Positions 1 to 10,554 of a DNA stretch of 64,000 nucleotides are shown here, one piece after another (the first letter of the stretch is position 1; the number at the start of each line of letters is the position of its first letter). The notes beneath the pieces were generated by a model. That model searched no databases. It had not been told where the DNA came from and saw only the letters and a list, made by a program, of their open reading frames with translations. The DNA is from Rhypophila decipiens (lineage: Eukaryota; Ascomycota; Sordariomycetes; Sordariales; Naviculisporaceae), in contig MU858141.1 in NCBI GenBank assembly GCA_033297075.1, positions 48,338 through 112,337 on the forward strand, in the 5' to 3' direction. Position numbers and translations under genes: made by a program.

Positions 1-358
1 TGAGTGCGGGGGAGCGCAAAACAGGCCCACAGGTGATGTCACAGTCAACAAAAAAAGGTCGGACAATTATTTCCACGAGAGCCGGATGAAAGGCCGGGAT
101 AGGAGCTCCATATTTTCGGCCTGATATTCCAGGCTGAAAGGCGCGGATGAAAAAGCTCAAATGGGGCCCGTGCACTTTTGCTGACATCAGCCGGAAGCAT
201 GGACCACTTTTGCCGGCCAAGCTTCCGGACGAATCCGCTGTTGTGATTGACTGACTGACCTTTCCGAACAACTCCACACCTTGACGAAAACCGCTCGTCC
301 CCCAATTGCTTGTGTGGACAACCTTTCTTCCTCCTCCGAAGCTTTTCCAACCTCTCGG

Positions 359-364
359 TATAAA
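359..364 (+). promoter_or_regulatory. TATA-like box upstream of the Atp18 gene
   Basis: TATAAA lies about 90 bases upstream of the start codon at 448 and is followed by a pyrimidine-rich leader, a common fungal core-promoter arrangement. Assignment rests on position and match only. Confidence 0.35.
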
Positions 365-447
365 TCTCTTCCTCCCACCGCCCGACTCAACTTTCCGAAA
401 ACTCTTTCTTCTTTTTTTCTTTCGGCCACCCAATCCCTGTGTCCAAG

Positions 448-913
448 ATGGCGACTTGGTTTGGTATCAAGGCTCCCAAGAAGTTCCCGGCGCCAGTGTG
501 TACGTTTTCCACGTCGCTTTGTCTTGATTGACAACTTGACTACCGACCTACCCACTGGCATTGTCCCCGTGTCGTGGTCGAAAGACTTCTTGGAACGATG
601 ATTGCTTGTGTCTCGGTGTACTGATACAATCATCTGTGAGCAGTGCGGCCGATGGCTCCCTTCTTTGCTGCTGGTACGAAACAATCAGGAAATGTCGGTT
701 GAGACGGAACATCAAAACTAACCCACCCAGGCCTCATCGTTGCCTACGGCATCAACGGCCTCCAGAACTCCTTGATGGGCAGTTAGTCTCCCCGACGTCA
801 ATTGGTAGGGTGCGCGCGATTCAAATGCTGACATGCGATTTCTTTTTCCCACAGGCCCTGAATTCAGGAACGACCCGAGAAACCCCAACGTCCGCGCCAA
901 TGCCGGCCACTAG
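448..913 (+). CDS. atp18: Mitochondrial F1Fo-ATP synthase subunit j (Atp18)
   Basis: A small inner-membrane subunit of the Fo sector, involved in assembly and dimer stability of ATP synthase. Four exons (448..499, 644..673, 731..781, 855..913) give a 63-residue protein. Donors are GTACGT, GTACGA and GTTAGT; all acceptors are AG. The N-terminus has a short basic stretch with FGIKAPKKFPAPV, then one membrane segment (roughly residues 20-38, APFFAAGLIVAYGINGLQ). The C-terminus is the family hallmark PEFRNDPRNP followed by NVRANAGH. Length (about 60 residues) and the NDPRNP tail match yeast Atp18. No single frame is open for long, so the gene is easy to miss. The start is the first ATG in context, ccaagATGgcg. 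Identity is confident; exact splice sites are inferred from frame continuity. Confidence 0.88.
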
Positions 914-1779
914 ACGATGAGTGGCAGATACGGGGATTGGAAACGCCCATGCGATGATCAAGGGACATTATACCTTTAAAGAGCGAGGGGTTGGGAATAT
1001 ATTCGAGAACACCAAACGAGTCTCCCCCGCGAGCCGACAAACACGATCGAGAGGCGGCATTGTATCATAGACTAAACAGCAGGCGGCATCAATTGAGCTG
1101 TTTCGATTTTTGGTCGAGGTCCGATGTGTTCGGGTGTGCGTGTATCGGTGTGTGATAGCGTTTGGATTCGGACGCGTTTGGAAGGAGGGCATTCCGACAT
1201 GTTCGATCGAGCCGTGCTCCCCACGACCATTGTCCCTTTCTTGACTTTCTTTTTCCCCATGGTCACATTTGCCAGCATACATGTCGTCTCTGACGATGTG
1301 TTATCGACATTCTCTACCATTTCCCATTGGAGTGGATGTTTTCGCACTGGCATAGATTAATTCTTTTTTGACACGTTGCTGGGCGCCCGCATTGAGAGGT
1401 CGTCTTGACCATCTTGGATATGTTGGGAATCAGTAGAGGTTACATTTCTTTGCAATGAACTTGTCGTATGGTTGGTCGTTGGTCCGTCATTTTGACTGTA
1501 CAAAGCTTGGCCTTTTGAATAGCAAGTCTTTCCGACGTTGTGATTCCGCTCGACAGATATATATTACCCATAAATACAAATTCTTCATGATTCCAGCTTG
1601 GTTCCGATCGTGCGATGCTGTCTGACTGCTTTGTGCTTGTGCAGCTGGATACTGAAATGAGATCACGGGGCCCCACTATTTCCCTGGAGAAGTTCTCGAA
1701 GGACCTAAAATGGATTACTAACTCACTCACTCTCCAACAACCTCAGTGAACCTTCCAAACTCATCCTCAAAAGAACCTC
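914..1779. other. Intergenic stretch, no gene seen
   Basis: 866 bases between the Atp18 stop and the FSH1-type start. It should hold the Atp18 3' end and the promoter of the next gene. Only short, low-quality open frames occur on either strand. Confidence 0.6.
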
Positions 1780-3119
1780 ATGATCCTCCGACCGCTGCAC
1801 TCCCATGCAGCAGCCAGATCAATACTGCGAATTAACCGGCCTCACGCTCTTCTTTCACTCAGCAAAAGCGCCAACCAACTCTCATATTTTACCACCAGCA
1901 CTGCAGTTCGCATCATGGACGACTCATTACCGAGCTCGGGAATCTCTACGCCTGTCTCTGTCCCTGCATCTGGGACGTCTACCCCGCTGAGAGGACAGCA
2001 GGCAAATAAAGGCAACAATTCCAAGGCCAAGAATGCAAAGACAGCTGCAGCAAAGAAGAATATGAAGGAGGTTCGCATATTGATGCTTCATGGTGTGTGT
2101 CCCTTTTATTTCCACCATTTGGGCCCCCTTTGTTCGAGTCCTTGTGAGAGATGTGATGGGTTGGTCTGAGCCCACTGAAGAATGAACATACTGGATAGGG
2201 TATCTACATAGATGTGGTGAGATGTGTCTCAATCAGCGGCTTTACCAACTTCTTCATAATTAAACGACCAAAAAAGGACTCACAATTAGCAGGATACACC
2301 CAATCCGGCCCTCTCTTCCGGGCGAAAACCCGCGCGCTAGAAAAGTTAATGGCCAAAGCTCTTGCGCCATTGAACCTCGTGCCAAACATGATCTACCCGA
2401 CGGCACCGAACCGATTACGGCCAAGTGATATCCCCGGGTTCGGGACGTCTAAGGAACATCTCGAGAGCCAGGATGGGCAGATTTTTATGGATGCGGATAA
2501 GGAAGAAGAGGCGATTGACTCTTGGGCTTGGTTTCGCAAGGATGAGATGAATACCGATGGCAGGTATAGGTTCCTTGGTGAAGGGATGCAGTCGCTGGCT
2601 GGAGCGATGAAGCAAGATGCTGCGGAGACGGGTACGGATGGTGTAGAGGGGACTGAGGGCAAGGAGGCTGAGGCTGGGGAGGGGGAGAAAGAAGACAAGG
2701 TCATCGATGGCGTTATTGGGTTCTCTCAGGGCGGTGCAATGGCCGCGTTGCTTGCTTCAGCTATGGAAAAGACTGAAAGGGCAGTTCCGAAGGAACATGA
2801 GGAGTGGGTCAAGTTGGTGAGGGAAGCGAATAAAGGCGTGCCCTTGAAGTTTGCGGTGAGTTATAGTGGCTTTTTTGCTACGCCGCAGGATCTGGCGTGG
2901 TTGTATGAGCCCAAGATCAAGACGCCGACGTTGCATTTCTTGGGGAGCCTGGATGTTGTTGTTGAGGAGGCTCGAGTTAGGGGACTTGTGGAGCGGTGTG
3001 AGGACCCGCATGTTGTGGTTCATCCGGGGGGTCATTACGTCCCTGTTAGCAAGGAGTGGGTTATGCAGCTTGTTGGGTTTGTCAAGAGTTGTATGGAGAA
3101 GGAGATGAAGAAGGACTAG
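1780..3119 (+). CDS. FSH1-family serine hydrolase (alpha/beta hydrolase), possibly mitochondrial
   Basis: Two exons, 1780..2092 and 2293..3119, encode 379 residues; the intron is 200 nt (donor GTGTGT, acceptor AGCAG) and splits a Gly codon in ILMLHGYTQSG, the first strand and oxyanion region of the fold. The triad is visible: Ser249 in GFSQGG, Asp325 in LGSLDVV and His352 in HPGGHYVP. A Glu/Gly-rich low-complexity insert (around residues 215-240) lies just before the nucleophile. The family (yeast Fsh1-3, human OVCA2) contains esterase-like hydrolases of poorly defined substrate. The first ATG adds about 45 Arg/Ser-rich residues resembling a mitochondrial presequence; a second in-frame ATG at 1915 (MDDSLPS) would give a shorter cytosolic form. 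It converges on the minus-strand gene at 3388. Confidence 0.85.
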
Positions 3120-3387
3120 ACAAGGTGATGGAAGAAATATCATGGATATTGCGCATCGAATGGAAGAATGGAACCGAGATCACATTACACATACATGGGA
3201 ATAGAGGTACGAGAAGAGACAAGATAGACCGGTTTGCTTCGACTGCCAGATACGACGATAGACGACTATTTACGCAGATAGACATATATAGCACTGTTGT
3301 TTATTGTACAGTCCGTGTCCCGTTCGAGGTTTCTATGATCAAATTTACAGTGCTCTTTGGAACCTTGCCCGATTGACAAATTAAAAG

Positions 3388-4057
3388 TCAAATACTCTTG
3401 GAAGTCTCAGTGACACTCTTAGGCGGGATATCGCCCATCATGGCATGCTCGTCGGGAACAGTCTCGGGTGTCTCCCAGTCAGCACCACGATACGGGTGAT
3501 GAGATCCCTTGATCTTTGAACCAGAACGGTTAGACTCAGAGGCGAGTCTTCCTCTTTCCATCGGCTCGGTAGATCGAGGTGTCGGGTTTACGCCCGCTCG
3601 AACAGCATCGTCGGGAAGGAGGTCGGGCCGGGATGGGTCTGCTGGTTCCTCGAATTTGAGGCCGTGGGAGTGGATTGGGCCCCCTGTGCCGGAGGTTGTT
3701 TCGTAGGCTGAGCCGTGGTAGGGTCTTGTAGATCAACATGCGTCAGTCAAAGTCTTACTGGGTAACGAGAGAAGAGTTCCATGGGGCCCCAGGGAAGACG
3801 GAATGGCTGATGGCTTACCGTCCCCTTTCATCAAGATCACCGCCTTCCTCGGGCGGAATCTTGCGATTATAGCTGCGGCTCGAGATGTTCTCGCTGCCCG
3901 CATGCACAGTCGCTCCGGGGAACTTTTTCTCGACAATGTCGTCTACTCCTGTCTTGCCCAGGCCGGTGTGGTGCTTGTGGCCTGTCTTGGCGGAGCTCTT
4001 GTTCAGATCTATCTCGGCCTGGTGGGCGATTTCGCTTAGCTTGCTGGAGTCTGGCAT
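3388..4057 (-). CDS. Conserved-looking hydrophilic protein of unknown function
   Basis: Two exons on the minus strand, 3819..4057 and 3388..3724, joined across a GTAAGC donor and an ACAAG acceptor, give 191 residues. There is no signal peptide, membrane segment or recognised domain. The protein is strongly hydrophilic, rich in Gly, Ser, His, Pro, Asp and Glu, and probably largely disordered. Landmarks are an N-terminal SEIAHQAEIDLN segment, VEKKFPGATVHAG in the middle of exon 1, and a C-terminal ETPETVPDEHAMMGDIPPKS stretch. The frame stays open precisely across the splice junction, and the exon-1 reading is far better than either alternative, so a real gene is likely. It is tail-to-tail with the FSH1-type hydrolase, 268 bases apart. 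A stress or hydrophilin-like role would be a guess. Confidence 0.65.
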
Positions 4058-4597
4058 GTTGGGCTTATGGTATCGTTAGGCAGCCAGGTAGCCGTTTGTT
4101 CATGTTACGATGAAGCCGGATTTTGTTCACCAGTTTGGAGGGGACTTGGACATCGTGAATAGGGAAGGAGACAATGGAAACGAGACCCCCTTGAAGGCCG
4201 AGAGAAGTTTCATGATAACGTCATTATGTATTGCTACTGTGGAATCTCTTGACGACTGGGATCCCTTTAGGGGTTAACCATGGTCAACCTCCTCTGGATC
4301 GATCAGACTGATACCCCACGATGAACGTCATGATAACCACATCATGATTCAGGCCGCAATTGGCATTAAGCGACCTCTAGATATCTGGCTAATTTGTGTC
4401 ACTGGAGATCAGGGTCCAAGGACATTTTGGGTCCCAACGTCCCAATCCTCCCACTTCTCATATATTTAGACATAGAAGACCCAAACGGCCGTGCCAAACT
4501 CGTAAATAGATCCTTTGTTTCGGAAGAAAGCCTCCATTTTCTCAATACACCCCCTATATCCAGGCTCGAACACCCGTATCCTGAAACCATATTATGC
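4058..4597. other. Intergenic stretch, no gene seen
   Basis: 540 bases upstream of the minus-strand gene ending at 3388 and downstream of the minus-strand gene ending at 4598. It presumably holds a promoter and a 3' UTR; no RNA gene or repeat was found. Confidence 0.5.
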
Positions 4598-5572
4598 CTA
4601 TTGGCAGCGCAAAAAGGCGACCACGAGAACAACCAACACGGCTTCGAGGATAGATTCCACCCGTAGGATACTGCCAACCGATGCTTTCGTCGTATGCGTT
4701 CCACCGGGTTCTGAGCCAGTTCCCGAGGCCTCCACCGTTGTAACAGCTACAATAGTCGTCGTGCTCTCATATTCATCGCCACCACCTCCAGTCGTAGTGG
4801 CCTGAGGGTCGTTTTCTGAAATCTCAGACGTTGGCGAAGGGGTGACAGGTGGCTGGCTGGTCTCGTCCGGGGGAGGTAGAGTGTCCTCGGTAGATGTCGC
4901 GGTAGTATTGGGGCGTGTCGTGACTGCAGACGGTGTAAATGTGATAAAGACGCTGCCGGGGAGGTCGATCGAGGTCGAACTGGGCTTTGCACGCATCTTG
5001 ATCTCATGGTTAGGAAGACCACCGCCGCCCTGAGTAACTGCAACGACGCTGTGGACCATGCCTGGCTTGTGACGGGCACCAAGAATTTCCGCATCATCGT
5101 GGCTGGGCCAAAAGTGATTCCTCAGAGCGGTGGGCTGCGTTTCATGCTCGTTAATGGCTGGGACCACGTCTGGCGAGGGACTGTCATGCGCGCTTACCTT
5201 GGCGGAATAAATGGTTCTGATGGTGTCGTCAGCACCCTTCGTGGCTGTTGCTGCTGTTTCGAATAGACCACCGATGACTTGTTTGTCGTCGGCATGCCAG
5301 CCGGGGCACTCGGCCTTTCCCATGCCAGGTTCGCAGGGCGTCTGAATCATTATAAGGAAAAGTATCCCCAGAACGACGGCCGTGCCTCCCCAAACAATGA
5401 TCAGCTGCGCGATGGTCATGGGCTTTGTGTCCGGAATGCATCCCCAGAGGTAGCTCTTGCGGGCGGGAGGCTTGCCGGCATCATCTGGTGAATGATCTGG
5501 GGGCGGGGTCGAGCTGGGCTTGTTGGAGTCTTGGTCCGACTGATTATCGCGATTACGCTGTTTTGCTTCCAT
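4598..5572 (-). CDS. Two-pass membrane protein with Ser/Thr/Pro-rich outer region, unknown
   Basis: Single-exon reading frame of 324 residues from the ATG at 5572 (MEAKQRNRD). The frame is open further upstream, to an ATG at 5764, but that extension is less protein-like and I prefer the internal start. Visible order: a basic/polar cytosolic N-terminus with a PPPDH and PPARK proline-rich part; a strong membrane helix at about residues 50-72 (AQLIIVWGGTAVVLGILFLI); a Cys-containing loop (CEPGMGKAECPGW); a long Thr/Ser/Pro-rich section typical of O-glycosylated fungal surface proteins; and a second hydrophobic helix at the very C-terminus (EAVLVVLVVAFL). The layout recalls fungal DUF3433-type membrane proteins or a wall sensor, but I see no diagnostic motif. 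It opens a run of similar small membrane genes. Confidence 0.55.
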   Translation of the reverse strand: MEAKQRNRDNQSDQDSNKPSSTPPPDHSPDDAGKPPARKSYLWGCIPDTKPMTIAQLIIVWGGTAVVLGILFLIMIQTPCEPGMGKAECPGWHADDKQVIGGLFETAATATKGADDTIRTIYSAKVSAHDSPSPDVVPAINEHETQPTALRNHFWPSHDDAEILGARHKPGMVHSVVAVTQGGGGLPNHEIKMRAKPSSTSIDLPGSVFITFTPSAVTTRPNTTATSTEDTLPPPDETSQPPVTPSPTSEISENDPQATTTGGGGDEYESTTTIVAVTTVEASGTGSEPGGTHTTKASVGSILRVESILEAVLVVLVVAFLRCQ

Positions 5573-6395
5573 TTTGCTGCTCGTGTTTGTGCGACGAGAA
5601 AGTTGAAAGGTTCGGTTCAGATTTTCGGAAGACGGTGAAATCGGTGCTTTGGACTGGAATTTTTGGTCTATGAGTGAATGAATGCTGAGTACTTGGACAA
5701 AAAGAAATCCTGTGAATCGTACTCCGAAAAGCTGTTGCAAGAGACGGTGAAACAGAATGGACACGCGGGGCTGTGTGACAGGAGGTGATCCAGTGGTTTC
5801 GCTGATTCGCGGCGTTGACCATGTTGTAAAACTGTGAGAGGGGTCGGGCTGCTGGAATTGAGTGACAGGACAGTGGCAAACTTTTAATTCCAGTCAGACG
5901 GAGAAGTTGCAGCCAAAATGCGCAGGGAAGACAATGTTGGGATGAGAAGTGACATTGGAGGAGGAAGGCACGATAGATGAGGCTGAAATGGACCACAAGC
6001 AAAGGTGGGGACCCCATGTGTAAGTGACACCGTGCAACACCACAGACGTCAGTCGAAGATGAAGAAACGCTGAATGTGACATTTGTTCCAAGTTTTTGGT
6101 ATACAATAGTTGATATTATCCCTGCTATCTTGGCTCCCCCAAGCTGCCTGTATGCTGTCGAGATGCAGGCACAACGACACCCAAACCTTTCTCGGAAAAT
6201 TTCCAAACACCCAAGCTTCGGAAGTAGTGTCCCAGCATAACTAACCATAGAGTCCTGGCTTTCTCGCCACCCTTTGCGTCACCTCCGGGTGATCATGTAA
6301 AAGACTGTTGCCATGGTCTGCCGCAGTGTCCGCGTCGAAAGTCGAGGTGGTAAGTGTTTTCAATAGGGTTATGGTGGTAGATAATGTACGTGTAA
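5573..6395. other. Intergenic stretch, no gene seen
   Basis: About 820 bases of upstream region for the minus-strand gene starting at 5572 plus the 3' flank of the gene ending at 6396. A long minus frame (5553..6248) crosses it but has no domain and reads like chance. Confidence 0.45.
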
Positions 6396-6722
6396 TCATT
6401 TCCGGTGGTGAAAAGCTCGGGGAACTGTGACCGAATTTTGGCTCGCCTCCACGGCTGTACTGAAGGGGAAGCTCTTGGTCGTGCTTGGAACCACCAATAC
6501 GATTGGACTTGACTCCGGGTTTGGCGGCAAAGCTAGATTTTCAATATTAATTTCGGGTTCGAAACAGCTTCAACGTCTTTCCGCCTTACCATTCTCTCGT
6601 TCATGCATGTGTCGGACTCGGAACCGAACTGCAGCCAAGGTGATGCCCGTTACAACTAGAGTAATCGCCAAAAGTGTATATATAAGAAAGAATATTCGAG
6701 CCCGGGGACTCAGCCCTGTCAT
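6396..6722 (-). CDS. Small single-pass membrane protein, unknown
   Basis: Too short for simple frame scanning. Two minus-strand exons, 6590..6722 and 6396..6532, joined by a 57-nt intron (donor GTAAGG, acceptor TCTAG), give 89 residues. Residues 1-9 are basic (MTGLSPRAR), residues 10-32 form a clear membrane helix (IFFLIYTLLAITLVVTGITL), followed by a basic stop-transfer region (RFRVRHMHER). The tail is Pro/Ser/Thr-rich (PPNPESSPIV and PSTTKSFPFST). An in-frame stop lies just upstream of the ATG, supporting the start. Its neighbours are other Ser/Thr-rich membrane proteins. Function unknown; the intron length and the helix followed by positive charges make a real gene more likely than not. 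Confidence 0.5.
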
Positions 6723-7165
6723 CCAAGCCGGGACCTTAGCTCACATCTCTGATAGCCGAGACCACGTCAGAAAACAGTCTGTGGTGGGAAAATCTAACGT
6801 GGCTGGTTTGACGGTTAATCGAGTGGACGGCGGTACAAACGACGTTATCACGCAAGAAGTATGAGGTAGATGAAGAAAGTAACGGAGAATAGATAGAGGC
6901 ACTGCTCACAAAGCACCACATACGTATGCTCTTCAACCTTTCATTGGTGAGCAATCCATGATTGCGGGATCTTTAGATGACCCGGTGTTGCTTTGATTGG
7001 TCGGACTGAAAGACGCCGGTAAGGCTGACAAGAACAATACCTTTGTTCACTTGCCCACTTAAGCCCAGTTTGTATCTTAAAAGACAAAGTTCTTGTCTCG
7101 CAGATAGTAGCCCAGTCCTCGGACCAACTTTACTGTCCGTCTAACAATTCCTCCAAAAGTTTTAG

Positions 7166-7175
7166 TATAAATAAA
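7166..7175 (+). promoter_or_regulatory. TATA-like box in divergent promoter region
   Basis: TATAAATAAA lies about 240 bases upstream of the start codon at 7410, in the 687-base divergent interval between the minus gene starting at 6722 and the plus gene at 7410. It implies a leader of roughly 200 bases. Call rests on motif and position only. Confidence 0.35.
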
Positions 7176-7409
7176 CCCCTTATCCCGCCATCAGAAGATG
7201 CATGTGTTTTTTCTTTTCTCCACAGACAAGGGCTGGAAACAGAAGAACCTCTACACAAGACAACTTTCTATCTACTCAAAACAGTACTAAACGCTGGTCG
7301 TTAGGTATTCGAGACGAGACAACTAGGTAGCGAAGTGACTTTAGCATCAGACGTCCTTAACCACAATCCAATTTCCAGTGATAGAGTTGTTGTTGCCAGT
7401 GTAGCGGAA

Positions 7410-7898
7410 ATGTCGGTCTTCAAAATGATGATCGTCTTGTTCTTGAGCGTGGTCACGGCCCGCCCACTGTTCATTTATTTTCCCAACACCACCATCACAC
7501 CTCTACTCCCTCCCTTGGTCAACACCACAACAACCCCTTTTAACACAACCAACACCACCACCACAAACCCGTACAACATCTATACGGTCCCCAATACACT
7601 ACCCACCACAACAACCATCACTACGAGAGTCACAGCAACGACTACTCTCACCGCCGATACTGGGACTTTGGCCTCAGCCATAGCGGTGGAGAGTGAGCCT
7701 GCACAGAGCGAATGGAAGATTGATGCAAAGACCCTTGTGATCCTAGTCATGTCTTCCGTGGCCTTTATTCTACTCCTCTTTTTCATTTACTGGTGCATTT
7801 TCAGAAAGCGCGGAAACAGCGATGTCGCTGGCCAGAACAAGAAGAGACGGGTTGATTGCTTGGCGCCGGTGAGGATGGGTAATTTGAATCAGGTCTAA
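7410..7898 (+). CDS. Type I single-pass membrane protein with Thr/Asn-rich ectodomain
   Basis: An intronless 162-residue frame starting at ATG 7410. An upstream in-frame codon would extend it to 7335, but only the 7410 start gives a normal signal peptide (MSVFKMMIVLFLSVVTARP). Residues about 25-75 are extremely rich in Thr and Asn, with repeated NTT/NTTT units that make potential N- and O-glycosylation sites. A 24-residue membrane helix follows (LVILVMSSVAFILLLFFIYW) and is closed by a basic stop-transfer (FRKRG, NKKRR) and a short cytosolic tail. The architecture is like a mini Wsc/Mid2-type wall sensor but lacks the WSC cysteine domain, so that role is only an analogy. It is divergent from the small membrane gene at 6396-6722. 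Confidence 0.6.
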   Translation: MSVFKMMIVLFLSVVTARPLFIYFPNTTITPLLPPLVNTTTTPFNTTNTTTTNPYNIYTVPNTLPTTTTITTRVTATTTLTADTGTLASAIAVESEPAQSEWKIDAKTLVILVMSSVAFILLLFFIYWCIFRKRGNSDVAGQNKKRRVDCLAPVRMGNLNQV

Positions 7899-8204
7899 TT
7901 GCTTGAGAGTGAGTGGTCATATTGCCTGCGGAAGCTAGGAGATTATTGGTCTCTTGGACAGGGCATGACAACAGAAGGTGTGTGGGTAGGTTTTCCTGTC
8001 ATTACCGAATAATAAAACATTAACCATGGCTCCCTTGAGTCATGGATTGACCCAAAACAAAATTGTCCCCTTTGCTTTATACTGTGACTATTGTACTAGC
8101 GACCCGTAAGACGAATGAAGTGACACTTCTGTTCCTTTGTTGATTGTTTGTTTAGTTATCCTGTATGCCGGGTACACAACACTATAATATAGGCGTCTAA
8201 TATT

Positions 8205-8248
8205 CAGGCACCACTACTCTCATATACAGGCACCACTACTCTCATATA
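8205..8248 (+). repeat. Two perfect 22-bp tandem copies inside the left arm
   Basis: Unit CAGGCACCACTACTCTCATA plus TA occurs twice head to tail at 8205 and 8227, followed by a partial third copy from 8249. The right arm carries inverted, diverged versions. Confidence 0.85.
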
Positions 8249-8283
8249 CAGGCACCAGTCCAATACTACAAATTCAATTTCTC

Positions 8284-8475
8284 AAGGCATTTATTCCAGC
8301 TATTGAAGGCATTTATCCAGCCAATTAAGGCATTTGTTCTAGCCAGTTAAGACCTTTATTCTAGCTAGTTAAGGCATTTATTCGAGTCTAGACTATCTAA
8401 CGTTAGTCAAGGCATTTTATTCCAGCCAGTCCAGTCATTTGTTAAGTCCAGTTAAGGCATTTATCCCAATAACTG
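8284..8475 (+). repeat. Degenerate minisatellite, about 8 units of 21-23 bp
   Basis: Units begin AAGGCATTTATTC and continue CAGCCAGTT or close variants, at about 8284, 8306, 8327, 8349, 8371, 8409, 8432 and 8453. They form the centre of the fold-back element. Divergence between units suggests age rather than recent expansion. Confidence 0.75.
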
Positions 8476-9012
8476 TAGTGTCTGTATATATGAGGACTGG
8501 TGCCTGTATATGAGAGGACTAGTGCCTATATATTAGAGGCCATAATATATGAGCCTAGCCTATCACAGATATTTATTCACTGTAGCCTACTAGTACCAGA
8601 GTCGAGAGAAATACATCGATATCCTCAACTGGATGCCTCACGATTGTTCTGTGAACACATTCGTTGTGAGAAAACAATGTTATGATCTATAATAGTTGAG
8701 ATCCTGGAATGACCCGACGCAGGCCGGACTGGAAATGAACGCAAGACGAAATGTTAAGGCCAAATACAATGAATGACCAACCAAAGTTTCCTTCCTTCCG
8801 TACCTTGAGCAATCTGAATGCCACTTTGGCAAACGCAACCTGCGTTTTACCCCGTTACTCTGATGATCTGCTCGGCCTGAGGGACCAGCCCCGTCGGCGT
8901 CAGAAAAGTAAAGCGGTAGAATGATAAACTAGCCAATAGGAGAGAAAAAGGCAACGAGTAAAAAGCCAATCTGGGGCAGAAGCCCAAGTCCAAATAACAA
9001 AGGTAACCCGAA

Positions 9013-10554
9013 CTAATGAGTAAATGCCAAAACAAAAAGAACATAAAGGCAAGAGAGAAGCCCACGAGTCAAGGTTCCAGAAGCGGTTGATCCGGCCGAG
9101 CTATGTGAGCCGTGTTTCGGCTTGGAGCCCCCTTTCGGCTTGGAGCCCTTGTCCTTATCGTTGTCGGAAGGCTGGCCATCACACTCCCAAACCCACACCG
9201 CCTCTCCATCGCGATTTTTCTCGCCCCAGCATTGTTGTCCGTCAGGCTCCTCGGCACAGTTCCACATCCACACCTTATTCCCATCCAAATACTGTTCCTC
9301 CCAGCAGGGTGGCGGATCACGTGGCGACAGAGAAGTGTCGCTTGGCAGCGGAAATATGTCGCTTATCGAAGGAAGCTGAACGGTAGCTGTTTTCTTTGTC
9401 GAGAGTGTATAATGTTTGGGTAAGTCTCGGTACTTGTGTGGCTCGGGGGCTGGAAAGCCTGAAGTCGACTGAGTTGTCACAGTGGCACTGTAGTCCCGGC
9501 CGAAAATATCCGTTGGTAAGTCCCTTATCAGCTCTGTAAGGTCCCTATCACTCGGCCAAGTGGAACACACATCCCCTTTAACTACACCATCGGATTGTGT
9601 GATGGTGACCAGGCAGGTGCTCGTGAAGGAGGTGATGGTCGTGGTTGGGGGGGTTGTAGTCGACGTAGCCAGCTCGGGGACTGCTGCTGCGCCTCGCTCT
9701 TGATGTTGGCCGTAGCCGTAGCCGTAGCCGGGCGGGTCCTGAAGCGTCGTGGTAATGGAGCTTGCGGAGGGCAGCAAATTACCCGGAGGTATGTCTGTGC
9801 TTTGTGTATTCAGTGTCGAGAAAGGGAAGGTGTAATGGCCATAGATTTCGCCCAAGGGTGATCCGTTCAGTACAACGCACTGTCCTGGTGTGATTCCCTG
9901 TGACTTGAACGACGGCCCTCCAATAAACAAGGTATCAGTATTGGTCCTTGGATAGCAACAGACTGGAGTTATGGCAGGGTCCGTGACAGTTATCGGCCCG
10001 CCATCGGGGAAAAGGTTGACAACAGTCTCCCATCGCCTGTTCAAGGCATTTGGTGGCGCTGTAATTGTTGGCCTCGGAACAGAAGCCGAAGCGGTTTTCG
10101 CCTGTGTATTATGATCCGTAGTCCCCTTGTGTGGTGTGTCGGTGAAAAGAGTATGCAATGCAGCGATGAGAGAAGTTTCATCCCCCGGAGGAAAAGCTCT
10201 GTGGTTGCTGACTGTGGTGACATGGCCGTCTTGGTCGGTAAACGTACGAAGAAGATCCCTTTGTTCAGGGCTGTAGCTTGCGAGGTGGAAAGAGTGTCGA
10301 AATAGAGCGGAGTTGTTTGCAAGTATGGAAGTGGAGTCGTTTCGGGTGCCCTGACCGCGACAGGCGGTCCGCCAATGGGAAAAGAGCTGCTTGTGGCCTC
10401 AGAGGAAACGGCCGAGCTGGAGGGAGCAGGATTGCTGGACTGGGCCGAAGAAGCAGCGGAATGGGCCTTGCGATGGCCTGGGATGGTGAGTCCGGCACAG
10501 AGAAGGGGAAAGACGGAACCGAGTAGGGCGATAAACGCCACAACAGGGGCGCGC

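Larger units (their letters stand above)
8183..8550. mobile_element. MITE-like fold-back element with internal tandem repeats
   Basis: The left arm (about 8183..8266) and right arm (about 8484..8550) are imperfect inverted copies: the left reads ATA-rich, then GTCTAATATTCAGGCACCA and CTCATATACAGGCACCAGTC, and the right carries the reverse complements. Between them is AT-rich DNA made of about eight diverged 21-23 bp units. There is no coding capacity, which fits a non-autonomous DNA transposon or fold-back element. A target-site duplication is not obvious at the edges, so the ends are approximate. Confidence 0.6.
7899..9012. other. Intergenic stretch with fold-back element
   Basis: About 1.1 kb between convergent genes (plus gene ending 7898, minus gene ending 9013). 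Apart from the inverted-repeat element at 8183-8550, no coding or RNA gene was seen. Confidence 0.6.

Noticed and set aside
187..684. 165-residue minus frame over the Atp18 gene
   Set aside because: Antisense to a well-supported four-exon gene and its leader; no domain.
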